Assembly (NCBI RefSeq): GCF_018294505.1
Contig: NC_057795.1
Coordinates: 524,773,184-524,837,183 of the forward strand
Reading direction: 5' to 3'
Origin: Triticum aestivum
Taxonomy: Eukaryota; Streptophyta; Magnoliopsida; Poales; Poaceae
DNA length: 64,000 nucleotides
Each line of letters begins with the position of its first letter. Position 1 is the first letter of the stretch. Below are positions 47,100-59,598 of this stretch, one piece after another. The translations under genes and the position numbers were made by a program. The notes under the pieces are model-generated. The model had not been told where the DNA came from and did no database searches. It saw only the letters and a list, made by a program, of their open reading frames with translations.

Positions 47100-50000
47100 T
47101 CCTCCCCTTCTTGAAATGAAGTCGTCCTCGACGGAAGTTCATCTTCCTCACCCAAATGAGGCTTCAAATCTGCAATGTTAAAAGTGGGACTAACCCCAAA
47201 ATCTGCAGGTAGCTCAAGTTTGTATGCATTATCATTTATTTTCTCTAACACCTTAAAGGGACCATCAACACGTGGCATTAACTTTGATTTGCGCAAATCA
47301 GGAAATCTATCCTGACGCAAATGTAACCAAACAAGATCTCCAGGTGCAAACACAACATGTTTTCTACCCTTATCTCCAGCAAGTTTATATTTAGCATTCA
47401 TACGCTCAATGTTTTCCTTAGTTAACTCATGCATTTTTAAAATCAATTCAGCACGTTGTTTAGCATCAAAATTAACCTTCCCCGAAGATGGAAGAGGCAA
47501 CAAATCAATAGGTGCACGAGGTAGGAAACCATACACAACTTCAAAAGGGCACATCTTAGTAGTAGAATGCAATGAACGATTATAAGCAAATTCAATATGA
47601 GGCAAGCATTCCTCCCACATTTTCTTATTATTCTTCAAAACAGCCCTAAGCATAGTAGACAACGTTCTATTGACTACTTCAGTTTGTCCATCAGTTTGGG
47701 GGTGACAAGTAGTACGAAAAAGCAGTTTAGTCCCCAACTTAGCCCATAAACATCTCCAAAAGTGGCTAAGAAATTTAGTATCACGATCTGAAACAATAGT
47801 ATTTGGCACACCATGCAAGCGAATAATTTCACGAAAGAACAAATCAGCAACATTAACAGCATCATCGCTTTTATGACATGGTATAAAGTGTGCCATTTTC
47901 GAGAATCTATCCACGACAACAAATATGCTATCCCTCCCCTTCTTTGTTCGAGGTAAACCTAAAACAAAGTCCATAGATATATCCTCCCAAGGAACACTAG
48001 GTACAGGCAAAGGCATATATAAACCATGAGGATTGAGTCGTGACTTAGCTTTTTGACATGTAGTGTAGCGAGCAATAAAACGCTCAACATCCCGTCTCAT
48101 CTTTGGCCAAAAGAAATGTGTAGCAAGTATGTCCTCCGTCTTTTTCACGCCAAAGTGTCCCATTAATCCTCCTCCATGCGCCTCCTGCAACAACAAAAGA
48201 CGAATGGAGCTAGCTGGAATGCATAGCTTGTTAGCACAAAACACAAATCCATCGTTAACGACGAACTTGTTCCACATTCTTCCTTCTTTACAATTCTGCA
48301 TTACATCTTTAAAATCAGCATCATGCACATATTGATCTTTGATGGTCTCCAAACCAAATATTTTGAAGTCAAGTTGTGAAAGCATAGTATAGCGGCGAGA
48401 CAATGCATCAGCAATAACATTTTCTTTTCCCTTCTTGTGTTTAATGACATAAGGAAAAGTCTCAATGAATTCAACCCATTTAGCATGTCTACGATTCAGT
48501 TTAGCTTGACTTTTAATATGTTTCAAAGATTCATGATCAGAATGTATAACAAATTCTTTGGGCCATAAATAATGTTGCCATGTTTCTAAAGTCCGAACAA
48601 GAGCATATAATTCTTTATCATAAGTAGAATAATTCAGACTAGGCCCACTCAATTTTTCAGAAAAGTATGCAACAGGTTTGCCTTCTTGTAATAACACACC
48701 TCCTAATCCAATTCCACTAGCATCACATTCAAGCTCAAAAGTCTTATTAAAATCAGGAAGTTGGAGTAAAGGAGCATGTGTCAACTTATCTTTCAATACC
48801 GTGAAGGCTTCTTCCTGTGCGGTACCCCAAACAAAAGGCACATCCTTCTTTGTAAGCTCGTTGAGAGGTGCAGCAATGGTGCTGAAATCTCTCACAAAAC
48901 GCCTATAGAATCCAGCGAGGCCAAGAAAACTCCTCACTTGTGTGACCGTTTTGGGCTGCGGCCAACTCTCAATAGCTTCAATCTTGGCTTTGTCAACTGC
49001 AATTCCCTGTGGAGTAACAACATAGCCAAGAAAAGATACTCGGTCGGTGCAAAAGGTGCACTTCCCAAGGTTACCAAACAAACGTGCATCACGTAGAGCA
49101 ATAAAAACAGCACGTAAATGTTCCAAATGTTCTTCCAAAGATCTGCTATAAATCAGTATGTCATCAAAGTAAACTACCACAAATCGTCCAATGAAAGCAC
49201 GTAAAACTTCGTTCATTAATCTCATGAAAGTACTAGGTGCATTAGTTAACCCAAAAGGCATGACTAACCACTCATATAATCCAAACTTAGTTTTAAATGC
49301 TGTTTTCCATTCATCTCCCAATTTCATACGAATTTGATGGTAGCCACTACGCAAATCAACTTTGGAGAATATTGTAGAGCCACTCAATTCATCAAGCATA
49401 TCATCTAGCCTAGGAATAGGATGACGATAACGAATATTAATATTATTAATGCCTCTACAATCAACACACATACGTGATGTACCATCCTTTTTCGGCACTA
49501 GAATAATAGGAACAGCACAAGGACTAAGGGATTCGCGTATATAACCTTTGTCGAGAAGCTCTTGTACTTGGCGCATAATCTCCTTCGTCTCCTCTGGATT
49601 GGTACGGTATGGTGCACGGTTTGGCAGTGAAGCACCGGGAATTAAGTCAATCTGATGCTCAATCCCTCGAATAGGCGGTAATCCCGGTGGCACGTCTTGT
49701 GGAAAGACGTCAGCGAACTCCTGCAAAATGTTAGTGACAGCAGGCAAATGTAACCAAACAAGATCTCCAGGTGCAAACACAACATGTTTTCTACCCTTAT
49801 CTCCAGCAAGTTTATATTTAGCATTCATGCGCTCAATGTTTTCCTTAGTTAACTCATGCATTTTTAAAATCAATTCAGCACGTTGTTTAGCATCAAAATT
49901 AACCTTCTCCGAAGATGGAAGAGGCAACAAATCAATAGGTGCACGAGGTAGGAAACCATACACAACTTCAAAAGGGCACATCTTAGTAGTAGAATGCAAT

Positions 50001-53000
50001 GAACGATTATAAGCAAATTCAATATGAGGCAAGCATTCCTCCCACATTTTCTTATTATTCTTCAAAACAGCCCTAAGCATAGTAGACAACGTTCTATTGA
50101 CTACTTCAGTTTGTCCATCAGTTTGGGGGTGACAAGTAGTACTAAAAAGCAGTTTAGTCCCCAACTTAGCCCATAAACATCTCCAAAAGTGGCTAAGAAA
50201 TTTAGTATCACGATCTGAAACAATAGTATTTGGCACACCATGCAAGCGAATAGTTTCACGAAAGAACAAATCAGCAACATTAACAGCATCATCGCTTTTA
50301 TGACATGGTATAAAGTGTGCCATTTTCGAGAATCTATCCACGACAACAAATATGCTATCCCTCCCCTTCTTTGTTCGAGGTAAACCTAAAACAAAGTCCA
50401 TAGATATATCCTCCCAAGGAACACTAGGTACAGGCAAAGGCATATATAAACCATGAGGATTGAGTCGTGACTTAGCTTTTTGACATGTAGTGCAGCGAGC
50501 AATAAAACGCTCAACATCCCGTCTCATCTTTGGCCAAAAGAAATGTGTAGCAAGTACGTCCTCCGTCTTCTTCACGCCAAAGTGTCCCATTAATCCTCCT
50601 CCATGCGCCTCCTGCAACAACAAAAGACGAACGGAGCTAGCTGGAATGCATAGCTTGTTAGCACGAAACACAAATCCATCGTTAACAACAAACTTGTTCC
50701 ACATTCTTCCTTCTTTACAATTCTGCGTTACATCTTTAAAATCAGCATCATGCACATATTGATCTTTGACGGTCTCCAAACCAAATATTTTGAAGTCAAG
50801 TTGTGAAAGCATAGTATAGCGACGAGACAATGCATCAGCAATAACATTTTCTTTTCCCTTCTTGTGTTTAATGACATAAGGGAAAGTCTCAATGAATTCA
50901 ACCCATTTAACATGTCTACGATTCAGTTTAGCTTGACTTTTAATATGTTTCAAAGATTCATGATCAGAATGTATAACAAATTCTTTGGGCCATAAATAAT
51001 GTTGCCATGTTTCTAAAGTCCGAACAAGAGCATATAATTCTTTATCATAAGTAGAATAATTCAGACTAGGCCCACTCAATTTTTCAGAAAAGTATGCAAC
51101 GGGTTTGCCATCTTGTAATAACACACCTCCTAATCCAATTCCACTAGCATCACATTCAAGCTCAAAAGTCTTATTAAAATCAGGAAGTTGGAGTAAAGGA
51201 GCATGTGTCAACTTATCTTTCAATACGGAGAAGGCTTCTTCCTGTGCGGTACCCCAAAGAAAAGGCACATCTTTCTTTGTAAGCTCATTGAGAGGTGCAG
51301 CAATGGTGCTGAAATCTCTCACAAAACGCCTATAGAATCCAGCGAGGCCAAGAAAACTCCTCACGTGTGTGACCGTTTTGGGCTGCGGGCAACTCTCAAT
51401 AGCTTCAATCTTGGCTTTATCAACTTCAATTCCCTGTGGAGTAACAACATAGCCAAGAAAAGATACTCGGTCGGTGCAAAAGGTGCACTTCCCAAGGTTA
51501 CCAAACAAACGTGCATCACGTAGAGCAATAAAAACAGCACGTAAATGTTCCAAATGTTCTTCCAAAGATCTGCTATAAATCAATATGTCATCAAAGTAAA
51601 CTACCACAAATCGTCCAATGAAAGCACGTAAAACTTCGTTCATTAATCTCATGAAAGTACTAGGTGCATTAGTTAACCCAAAAGGCATGACTAACCACTC
51701 ATATAATCCAAACTTAGTTTTAAATGTTGTTTTCCATTCATCTCCCAATTTCATACGAATTTGATGGTATCCACTACGCAAATCAACTTTGGAGAATATT
51801 GTAGAGCCACTCAATTCATCAAGCATATCATCGAGCCTAGGAATAGGATGACGATAACGAATAGTAATATTATTAATGCCTCTACAATCAACACACATAT
51901 GTGATGTACCATCCTTTTTCGGCAGTAGAATAATAGGAACAGCACAAGGACTAAGGGATTCACGTATATAACCTTTGTCGAGAAGCTCTTGTACTTGACG
52001 CATAATCTCCTTCGTCTCCTCTGGATTGGTACGGTATGGTGCACGGTTTGGCAGTGAAGCACCGGGAATTAAGTCAATCTGATGCTCAATCCCTCGAATA
52101 GGCGGTAATCCCGGTGGCACGTCTTGTGGAAAGACGTCAGCGAACTCCTGCAAAATGTTAGTGACAGCAGGAGGCAAAGAGGAAGGCACGTCCTTGAATG
52201 AAAATAATGCCTCTTTGCACACAAAAGCATAGCAAACAGATTTGCTGAAATCTAGCTCATCAATATCAGATTTGGTGGCAAATAAACATGCACTTTTCAA
52301 TTTCATTTCAGAATCAACACTAGATGGTTTATTATTAGGCTTCATTTGTTGCTCAAATTCTTTTGCCACAATCTGATTTTCACTCTTATTCTTCTCCTGT
52401 TTTGCTTTCTTAGCTCTATTAATATCATCTTTCAAAATGGAATCAGGAGTCAGAGGAAGCAAAGTAATATTTTTATCCTTATGAACAAGAGTATAGTGAT
52501 TGTTTCTACCATGGTGTACAGAGTTTTTATCAAATTGCCATGGTCTACCAAGTAATAAGGAACATGCTTGCATAGGTACCACATCACAATCAAAATAATC
52601 AGCATATGTAGAGATACTAAAATGCACACGAACAGTACGTGTTACCTTAACCTTGCCGCTGTTGTTGAACCATTGGATGTAGTAAGGATGTGGATGTGGT
52701 CTTGTGGTGAGAGAAAGCTTCTCCACCATCTCCATGCTAACCAAGTTGTTGCAGCTCCCTCCGTCTATTATGACGCGCACAGAACCTTCCTTCACAACTC
52801 CCTTGGTATGGAACAAATTGTGCCTCTGATTTTGCTCAGCTTGTGTGACCTGCACACTCAAAACACGTTGAGCAACTAAACATTCATACCTGTCAGCGTC
52901 TTCAGGAGCCATGTATTGCGTCTCATGATCAGAATCATCTCCACCATGTTCTTCACGTGTAATAAGAGCCAAAGTCTCCTCATCATAGTCACTAGCGGAC

Positions 53001-53470
53001 TCATATCCACCATCTGCGGTAGCAATCATCACACGCGGAGATTTGCATTCTCTCGCATAATGACCTCCTCCCTTACAACGACGACAAATAATATCACTTG
53101 TGTGCCCTATTGATGCCATGGAAGAAGAAGAACTCTGTGCAGGCCCAGCAGGTGCGCTCTTGGCAGATAATGGTGGTTGTGCCTGTTTTCTTGTATCACG
53201 ACAGGAGGAGGCACCTGATTGAGGTGCTGGTGCAGTTGAAGTAGAAGATGCACGCGATGTCCATGATGAAGGTCGGCCTGCAGAAAGGTTAGATCGCGCC
53301 AATGCTTGTCGATCCTGCACTTCACATTCAGCTTTACAAGCAAGATGGAATAAACGAGTGATATTAGTATACTCCTTATAGTCTAGAATGGTCTGAATCT
53401 CTCTATTTAATCCACCCAAAAAACGTGCAAGCATAGCTTCATTCTCCTCAACAATACCACATCTAATCAT
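46796..53470 (-). CDS. pol: 5'-truncated gag-pol open frame with duplicated RT-RNase H-integrase
   Basis: One uninterrupted frame of 2224 codons. In order: end of the Gag core (1-50); Ser/Pro-rich linker; CCHC zinc knuckle (C129-C142); protease with DGGS active-site motif (D236); RT with YFDD (625-628); RNase H with Asp near 774, Glu near 811 and Asp near 836; integrase with HHCC (C993, C996) and D1024, D1086, E1122. Then, after GDLVWLHL at 1242, the RT-RNase H-integrase block restarts and repeats with an offset of exactly 809 residues (second YFDD at 1434-1437). It ends in the CRM-type C-terminal region ([13 protein letters not shown]) encoded inside the LTR. The second integrase has Tyr for the first zinc-finger Cys (residue 1802). 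Upstream, an in-frame stop at 53530-53528 and truncation at 53582 remove the true gag start, so this is a damaged copy. Confidence 0.88.
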   Translation of the reverse strand: MIRCGIVEENEAMLARFLGGLNREIQTILDYKEYTNITRLFHLACKAECEVQDRQALARSNLSAGRPSSWTSRASSTSTAPAPQSGASSCRDTRKQAQPPLSAKSAPAGPAQSSSSSMASIGHTSDIICRRCKGGGHYARECKSPRVMIATADGGYESASDYDEETLALITREEHGGDDSDHETQYMAPEDADRYECLVAQRVLSVQVTQAEQNQRHNLFHTKGVVKEGSVRVIIDGGSCNNLVSMEMVEKLSLTTRPHPHPYYIQWFNNSGKVKVTRTVRVHFSISTYADYFDCDVVPMQACSLLLGRPWQFDKNSVHHGRNNHYTLVHKDKNITLLPLTPDSILKDDINRAKKAKQEKNKSENQIVAKEFEQQMKPNNKPSSVDSEMKLKSACLFATKSDIDELDFSKSVCYAFVCKEALFSFKDVPSSLPPAVTNILQEFADVFPQDVPPGLPPIRGIEHQIDLIPGASLPNRAPYRTNPEETKEIMRQVQELLDKGYIRESLSPCAVPIILLPKKDGTSHMCVDCRGINNITIRYRHPIPRLDDMLDELSGSTIFSKVDLRSGYHQIRMKLGDEWKTTFKTKFGLYEWLVMPFGLTNAPSTFMRLMNEVLRAFIGRFVVVYFDDILIYSRSLEEHLEHLRAVFIALRDARLFGNLGKCTFCTDRVSFLGYVVTPQGIEVDKAKIEAIESCPQPKTVTHVRSFLGLAGFYRRFVRDFSTIAAPLNELTKKDVPFLWGTAQEEAFSVLKDKLTHAPLLQLPDFNKTFELECDASGIGLGGVLLQDGKPVAYFSEKLSGPSLNYSTYDKELYALVRTLETWQHYLWPKEFVIHSDHESLKHIKSQAKLNRRHVKWVEFIETFPYVIKHKKGKENVIADALSRRYTMLSQLDFKIFGLETVKDQYVHDADFKDVTQNCKEGRMWNKFVVNDGFVFRANKLCIPASSVRLLLLQEAHGGGLMGHFGVKKTEDVLATHFFWPKMRRDVERFIARCTTCQKAKSRLNPHGLYMPLPVPSVPWEDISMDFVLGLPRTKKGRDSIFVVVDRFSKMAHFIPCHKSDDAVNVADLFFRETIRLHGVPNTIVSDRDTKFLSHFWRCLWAKLGTKLLFSTTCHPQTDGQTEVVNRTLSTMLRAVLKNNKKMWEECLPHIEFAYNRSLHSTTKMCPFEVVYGFLPRAPIDLLPLPSSEKVNFDAKQRAELILKMHELTKENIERMNAKYKLAGDKGRKHVVFAPGDLVWLHLPAVTNILQEFADVFPQDVPPGLPPIRGIEHQIDLIPGASLPNRAPYRTNPEETKEIMRQVQELLDKGYIRESLSPCAVPIILVPKKDGTSRMCVDCRGINNINIRYRHPIPRLDDMLDELSGSTIFSKVDLRSGYHQIRMKLGDEWKTAFKTKFGLYEWLVMPFGLTNAPSTFMRLMNEVLRAFIGRFVVVYFDDILIYSRSLEEHLEHLRAVFIALRDARLFGNLGKCTFCTDRVSFLGYVVTPQGIAVDKAKIEAIESWPQPKTVTQVRSFLGLAGFYRRFVRDFSTIAAPLNELTKKDVPFVWGTAQEEAFTVLKDKLTHAPLLQLPDFNKTFELECDASGIGLGGVLLQEGKPVAYFSEKLSGPSLNYSTYDKELYALVRTLETWQHYLWPKEFVIHSDHESLKHIKSQAKLNRRHAKWVEFIETFPYVIKHKKGKENVIADALSRRYTMLSQLDFKIFGLETIKDQYVHDADFKDVMQNCKEGRMWNKFVVNDGFVFCANKLCIPASSIRLLLLQEAHGGGLMGHFGVKKTEDILATHFFWPKMRRDVERFIARYTTCQKAKSRLNPHGLYMPLPVPSVPWEDISMDFVLGLPRTKKGRDSIFVVVDRFSKMAHFIPCHKSDDAVNVADLFFREIIRLHGVPNTIVSDRDTKFLSHFWRCLWAKLGTKLLFRTTCHPQTDGQTEVVNRTLSTMLRAVLKNNKKMWEECLPHIEFAYNRSLHSTTKMCPFEVVYGFLPRAPIDLLPLPSSGKVNFDAKQRAELILKMHELTKENIERMNAKYKLAGDKGRKHVVFAPGDLVWLHLRQDRFPDLRKSKLMPRVDGPFKVLEKINDNAYKLELPADFGVSPTFNIADLKPHLGEEDELPSRTTSFQEGEDDEDTNTIVTPTTPAAIHTGPITRARARQLNYQVLLFLGNDSNVHENMMLPKLGTFVLLTNEGPSLEKDEHWSKNKHGDDGMRKGNKNGVISDDFRTLKPP
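47100..47113 (-). other. Polypurine tract of insertion 3
   Basis: On the minus strand CAAGAAGGGGAGGA directly precedes U3 TGATGAGG. It is translated as QEGED within pol, a hallmark of CRM elements. Confidence 0.92.
47317..49743 (-). repeat. Pol duplication, downstream copy (2427 bp)
   Basis: A direct repeat of 49744-52170, length 2427 (809 codons, so frame is kept). The two copies differ at scattered positions, so the event is not very recent or joined two slightly different elements. The junction at 49741-49745 shows a few bases of overlap (GCAAA/CAGG). Confidence 0.92.
49744..52170 (-). repeat. Pol duplication, upstream copy (2427 bp)
   Basis: Covers the end of the protease-RT linker through RT, RNase H and integrase to GDLVWLHL. 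This copy keeps the full integrase zinc finger (CTTC). It is joined upstream to the normal gag and protease region. Confidence 0.92.
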
Positions 53471-53582
53471 GCCAGTTTGTAATTCCTGATAATATTCTTC
53501 TACAGAATTTTTCCCTTGTCTTAAACGCTACAATTTTTGAAGCAATTCACGTTGATAATATGGTGGAACCCAACGCGTACGC
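53471..53582 (-). pseudogene. Gag fragment cut by LTR B, with a stop codon
   Basis: Matches 57534-57645 of the second copy. It contains an in-frame TAG (53530-53528) where the other copy has CAG. It ends at TACGC directly against the LTR B terminus, so PBS, leader and gag N-terminus are absent from this unit. Confidence 0.85.
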
Positions 53583-54491
53583 TGATAGAGGCGGGGTGTC
53601 CCGATCTTTCGATAAGATAATAACTATCGATTTGGTGAAGATGACTTTGACGATCCGACTACAAACGTGCACGACGTTGCGCCTTAGCAATCGCTAAACC
53701 AACTTCAAGAGGTTATTGACCACGCCGGAGCACAATCAACCTGACCACGAAGGTCTATTCCTGCAAGCAATCAAAGAACAAGCAAGAATATGATAAAAGC
53801 AATCTGAATATTGTGAGTATATATGAAGTATTGATGAAGGTGGGGATCCGTAAGCGGTCTTGGTCTGGTCATTGAACACAAACGAAGTACACGAAGTTGC
53901 AATGGCTAACTTTTAACTAAACAAATCCCAAAGTCTAAACGGTGCCCTAAGGGCTGTATATATGGAGGAAGAGAGGGGGAATTTCGTGGCCCTTGGTGGA
54001 GGGGTCCGAAATCAACCCTATCTCTTGTTTCCCCACACATACGGACTCTAAAAATAGCCTATACTTATGTATTTCGAAATTACATGGGCCTGGCCCAATA
54101 ATAAGGTGACGCAGCACCTAAAATAGCCTCGGGACGAAATTTATGAAGTGGCATCTTGTATATTTCGTCCAAGGCTTCATGCACCCATTATGGTGGCTTC
54201 AAAGTCCTGAAATCATAACTTGTAACTCCGTTCTTGTTCCCCTTGCGCATGGCATCATCTCCATGCTTGTTCTTGCTCCAATGTTCATCCTTCTCCAAGC
54301 TAGGCCCTTCATTTGTAAGCAAAACAAATGTATCCAATTTAGGCAGCATCATATTCTCATGAACATTAGAATCATTACCAAGAAACGAAAGTACCTGGTA
54401 ATTTAGTTGGCGTGCACGAGCTCTAGTAATTGGTCCAGTATGTATAGCAGCAGGGGCTGTGGGTGTAACAATTGTATTGATGTCCTCATCA
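53583..54491 (-). repeat. LTR B, chimeric LTR (909 bp) in the middle of insertion 3
   Basis: Its U3 (54491 to about 53935) matches LTRs A and C of the autonomous type. Its R-U5 (about 53930-53583) matches the non-autonomous LTR of insertion 2, for example GGTGAAGATGACTTTGACG and CAATGGCTAACTTTTAACT. The switch lies between 53921 and 53933, about 25-35 bases downstream of its TATA box (53957-53963), i.e. at the expected U3/R border. Confidence 0.88.
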
Positions 54492-57400
54492 CTAGGTACA
54501 GGCAAAGGCATATATAAACCATGAGGATTGAGTCGTGACTTAGCTTTTTGACATGTAGTGCAGCGAGCAATAAAACGCTCAACATCCCGTCTCATCTTTG
54601 GCCAAAAGAAATGTGTAGCAAGTACGTCCTCCGTCTTCTTCACGCCAAAGTGTCCCATTAATCCTCCTCCATGCGCCTCCTGCAACAACAAAAGACGAAT
54701 GGAGCTAGCTGGAATGCATAGCTTGTTAGCGCGAAACACAAATCCATCGTTAACAACAAACTTGTTCCACATTCTTCCTTCTTTACAATTCTGCATTACA
54801 TCTTTAAAATCAGCATCATGCACATATTGATCTTTGATGGTCTCCACACCAAATATTTTGAAGTCAAGTTGTGAAAGCATAGTATAGCGACGAGACAATG
54901 CATCAGCAATAACATTTTCTTTTCCCTTCTTGTGTTTAATGACATAAGGGAAAGTCTCAATGAATTCAACCCATTTAGCATGTCTACGATTCAGTTTAGC
55001 TTGACTTTTAATATGTTTCAAAGATTCATGATCTATAACAAATTCTTTGGGCCATAAATAATGTTGCCATGTTTCTAAAGTCCAAACAAGAGCATATAAT
55101 TCTTTATCATAAGTAGAATAATTCAGACTAGGCCCACTCAATTTTTTCAGAAAAGTATGCAACAGGTTTGCCATCTTGTAATAACACACCTCCTAATCCA
55201 ATTCCACTAGCATCACATTCAAGCTCAAAAGTCTTATTAAAATCAGGAAGTTGGAGTAAAGGAGCATGTGTCAACTTATCTTTCAATACCGTGAAGGCTT
55301 CTTCCTGTGCGGTACCCCAAACAAAAGGCACATCCTTCTTTGTAAGCTCGTTGAGAGCTGCAGCAATGGTGCTGAAATCTCTCACAAAACGCCTATAGAA
55401 TCCAGTGAGGCCAAGAAAACTCCTCACTTGTGTGACCGTTTTGGGCTGCGGCCAACTCTCAATAGCTTCAATCTTGGCTTTGTCAACTTCAATTCCCTAT
55501 GGAGTAACAACATAGCCAAGAAAAGATACTCGGTCGGTGCAAAAGGTACACTTCCCAAGGTTACCAAACAAACGTGCATCACGTAGAGCAATAAAAAAAG
55601 CACGTAAATGTTCCAAATGTTCTTCCAAAGATCTGCTATAAATCAGTATATCATCAAAATAGACTACCACAAATCGTCCAATGAAAGCACGTAAAACTTC
55701 GTTCATTAGTCTCATGAAAGTACTAGGCGCATTAGTTAACCCAAAAGGCATGACTAACCACTCATATAATCCAAACTTAGTTTTAAATGCTGTTTTCCAT
55801 TCATCCCCCAATTTCATACGAATTTGATGGTATCCACTATGCAAATCAACTTTGGAGAATATTGTAGAGCCACTCAATTCATCAAGCATATCATCGAGCC
55901 TAGGAATAGGATGACGATAACGAATAGTAATATTATTAATGCCTCTACAATCAACACACATACGTGATGTACCATCCTTTTTCGGCACTAGAATAATAGG
56001 AACAGCACAAGGACTAAGGGATTCGCGTATATAACCTTTGTCGAGAAGCTCTTGTAGTTGACACATAATCTCCTTCGTCTCCTCTGGATTGGTACGGTAT
56101 GGTGCACGGTTTGGCAGTGAAGCACCGGAAATTAAGTCAATCTGATGCTCAATCCCTTGAATAGGCGGTAATCCCGGTGGCACGTCTTGTGGAAAGACGT
56201 CAGCGAACTCCTGCAAAATGTTAGTGACAGTAGGAGGCAAAGAGGAAGGCACGTCCTCGAATGAAAATAATGCCTCTTTGCACACAAAAGCATAGCAAAC
56301 AGATTTGTTGAAATCAAGCTCATCAATATCAGATTTGGTGGCAAATAAACATGCACTTTTCAATTTAATTTCAGAAGCAACACTAGATGGTTTATTATTA
56401 GGCTTCATTTGTTGCTCAAATTCTTTTGCCACAATCTGATTTTCACTCATATTCTTCTCCTGTTTTGCTCTATTAGCTCTATTAATATCATCTTTCAAAA
56501 TGGAATCAGGAGTCATAGGAAGCAAAGTAATATTTTTATCCTTATGAACAAGAGTATAGTGATTGTTTCTACCATGGTGTACAGAGTTTTTATCAAATTG
56601 CCATGGTCTACCAAGTAATAAGGAACATGCTTGCATAGGTACCACATCACAATCAACATAATCAGCATATGTAGAGATACTAAAATGCACACGAACAGTA
56701 CGTGTTACCTTAACCTTGCCGCTGTTGTTGAACCATTGGATGTAGTAAGGATGTGGATGTGGTCTTGTGGTGAGAGAAAGCTTCTCCACCATCTCCATGC
56801 TAGCCAAGTTGTTGCAGCTCCCTCCGTCTATTATGACGCGCACAGAACGTTCCTTCACAACTCCCTTGGTATGCAACAAATTGTGCCTCTGATTTTGCTC
56901 AGCTTGTATGACCTGCACACTCAAAACACGTTGAGCAATTAAACATTCATACCTATCAGCGTCTTCAGGAGCCATGTATTGCGTCTCATGATCAGAATCA
57001 TCTCCACCATGTTCTTCATGTGTAATAAGAGCCAATGTCTCCTCATCATAGTCACTAGCGGACTCATATCCACCATCCGCGGTAGCAATCATCACACGCG
57101 GAGATTTGCATTCTCTCGCATAATGACCTCCTCCCTTACAATGACGACAAATAATATCACTTGTGTGCCCTGTTGATGCCCTGGAAGAAGAAGAACTCTG
57201 TGCAGGCCCGGCAGGTGCGCTCTTGGCAGATAATGGTGGTTGTTCCTGTTTTCTTGTATCACGGCTGTAGGAGGCACCTGATTGAGGTGCTGGTGCAGTT
57301 GAAGTAGAAGATGCACGCGGCGTCCATGAGGAAGGTCGGCCTGCAGAAAAGTTAGTTCGCGCCAATGCTTGTTGATCCTGCACTTCACGTTCAGCTTTAC

Positions 57401-58400
57401 AAGCAAGATGGAATAAACGAGTGATATTAGTATACTCCTTATAGTCTAGAATGGTCTGAATCTCTCTATTTAATCTACCCAGAAAACGTGCAAGCATAGC
57501 TTCATTCTCCTCAACAATACCACATCGAATCATGCCAGTTTGTAATTCCTGATAATATTCTTCTACAGAATTTTTTCCTTGTCTTAAACGCTGCAATTTT
57601 TGAAGCAATTCACGTTGATAATATGGTGGAACCCAACGCGTACGCATAGCAGTTTTCAAAGCAGCCCAAGTATTTGGAATAGGATATAATCTACAATGTT
57701 CAGACCACCAAACACATGCAAAACTAGTGAAAGCACAAACAGCAGCAGCAACCCGTCTCTCCTCGGGATATTGTTAACATGTAAAACATTGTTCAGTTTC
57801 TAACTCCCAAGTAAGATATATATCAGGAACATATCTACCCTCAAATGGTGGAATATTCAATTTCAGTTTAGGAATATGGACATCATCTCGTACCTGAGGT
57901 GGTGGTGCAGGCCTACCATTATGAATATATACCTGAGGTCGACCTGGTGGTGGTGGTGCTGGTGGCTGCACGTAGTTCGGATTTTGATCAACCTCATCCT
58001 CATAATCTCCCACATAATCATCATCCTCCTGGGTACCAGCAGCAGCAGTAGTAGGAGCCAAAGAAGCACCAACAGCAGTAGCAGCGGCACCAGAATTTTG
58101 TCCTGGCTCAATAGGAACACGCTGTGCTCGTCCATACTGATTCAGAAGGGGGCGTAGTTGTTGTTGTTGCAGAGGTGCGACAGGTGCAGCCGGTGGTGGA
58201 AGACGCGCAAGCAGTTCATTAAATATGTTATCGAGCTTTGTTTCGAACGTCTTCTCAAGGCCAGTAATCTTCTCCATGGCCTCTTCAAAATTGTTCAGCA
58301 CATCTTGCACCTGTTCAGTCATCATTTGCTGAAACTTATCATGAAGCTCCTTGTTCGATAAGTTCTCCCAGTCAGTCTCGTCGGCTTGTGATCCTGGCAT
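54188..58400 (-). pseudogene. gag-pol: Gag-pol of the right unit of insertion 3, broken, integrase core missing
   Basis: It starts at the ATG 58400-58398 (MPGSQ). Gag has a predicted helical N-terminus (residues about 15-65), a Gln/Pro/Ala-rich stretch and the core from about 180 (NIPPFEGRY). Breaks: stop at 57776-57774 after CFTC; stop at 55499-55497 in RT (CCA TAG in place of a PQ pair); one extra T in the run at 55142-55147; a six-base loss near 55034 that removes two residues next to a catalytic Asp of RNase H. A zinc knuckle and DGGS protease motif are present. Integrase ends just before its catalytic domain (PLPVPS) and joins the LTR frame in phase (DEDINTIV), keeping the [11 protein letters not shown] region and stopping at 54188. 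Confidence 0.88.
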
Positions 58401-58511
58401 GGTTAGCAGCAATAGAAACACACAGAATATGATCCTACAGACTACTAACAAGAGGTGGTGGTGGGTGTCACAAATCCGTCAAGCAAATCTCAAATTCTTA
58501 CCAGTTCTTAC
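58394..58511 (-). other. Candidate leader intron of the autonomous-type element
   Basis: Minus strand: donor GG|GTAAGAAC at 58511-58510, a second GGTAAGAA ten bases on, branch-like GCTAACC just before the ATG, acceptor CCAG|GATC at 58397-58394 right after it. Length 118, matching insertions 1 (116) and 2 (118). Confidence 0.4.
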
Positions 58512-59598
58512 CCAGCAGCAGGCGGTGATCGGCAACCGTTGTAGTCAAAAACTCTCAAAGCTTGGATAGAGCGATTACCAGGGAGAGTCAAACGCACGAC
58601 GTAGATGTATGTGGAGCTGGGAAGGCTATAATATGGTAGCAAAAAGGGTCAGCAATAATCAATTCAGAGATGCAAAGTTGAATAAATGCTCAACGACGGT
58701 ACTGTGCTGGTCCTAGGCTAGGCTGTGCTAGAGACGCGAGCCGAGAACACCAACAAAATCACGGCGCGGCACGTAAACAAGGGAAAAGCACACTCTGGAA
58801 TTTTTTTTTCGCTCTTTTTTTTGCGCTCTTTTTTTTGCGCTGCTTTTTTTTGCGAAAAATCACTATAACGGCGAGTGTCTCAAAACTCTTCCTAGCTCAA
58901 ACTGACAGGATGGGCACGAAATTTTTTCGACCAATTTTTTTTTGACTGCCCGAACCCAAAAACTGGAAACGGGTCAAAAAAAAACTTCCTATAATGGCAC
59001 CTGTCTCAAAAACACTCAGAAACACCTAAAATTAGGATAGCTAGAAAATTTTTCGAAAAATGCGTTTTCGAAAAATTTTGGGCCTAAACAGAGCGTGGTT
59101 TCCGGACTCTTTTTTTTCCCGAAACCTACTCCGGCAAGGAAACACGAAACGGAATCTAGATGGATCTCGAAAACAAACCTAATATGACAAGAACTCATAT
59201 TGGTGGTGGATATATGGTGGTAGATGGCAGCGGTGGTGGTATATGACAGCTGTGGTGGTATATGGATACGGATTCGAAGCGTTGGCGGATAAGCGGTGGT
59301 GGTAGATGGCAGGGGTGATGATGATGGTGCGGCGGCGGCGTGACAACTTATGACCAGAACTCGAAACTCTAAAAGACTAGACTCTAAGACCAGCAACTAG
59401 ACACGACGATGCAACCGCAAATTCAACAAAGCAAAACCCTAAAAAGAATATGCAAAGGCTCAGATTCGTTCGGATATGATGAACTAACCCTAATTTTTTT
59501 GTGGCTTTTTCGTGGACTATAGGTATGAAGAACAGACTCGATCTAAACTACGAAAAACTGTAAAATCTCACCGAGCAACCTGGAAATCTGATACCACT
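58401..59598 (-). other. 5' leader of insertion 3
   Basis: About 58500-58780 is homologous to the leaders of both non-autonomous elements. About 58799-58850 is a shorter T/GCGC tract. 58860-59200 has runs such as TTTTTCGA and no recognisable gene. 59330-59598 again resembles the other leaders (AACTCGAAACTCTAAA, AAGACCAGCAACT) up to the PBS at 59588-59596. Confidence 0.75.
59588..59596 (-). other. Primer-binding site for initiator Met tRNA
   Basis: TGGTATCAG on the minus strand, two bases downstream of the LTR end at 59599. Confidence 0.93.

Noticed and set aside
47674..53343. Short open frames in alternative frames across pol (for example 47674-47922, 50101-50349, 53107-53343)
   Set aside because: They appear in both duplicate copies purely as alternative-frame shadows of the pol reading frame.
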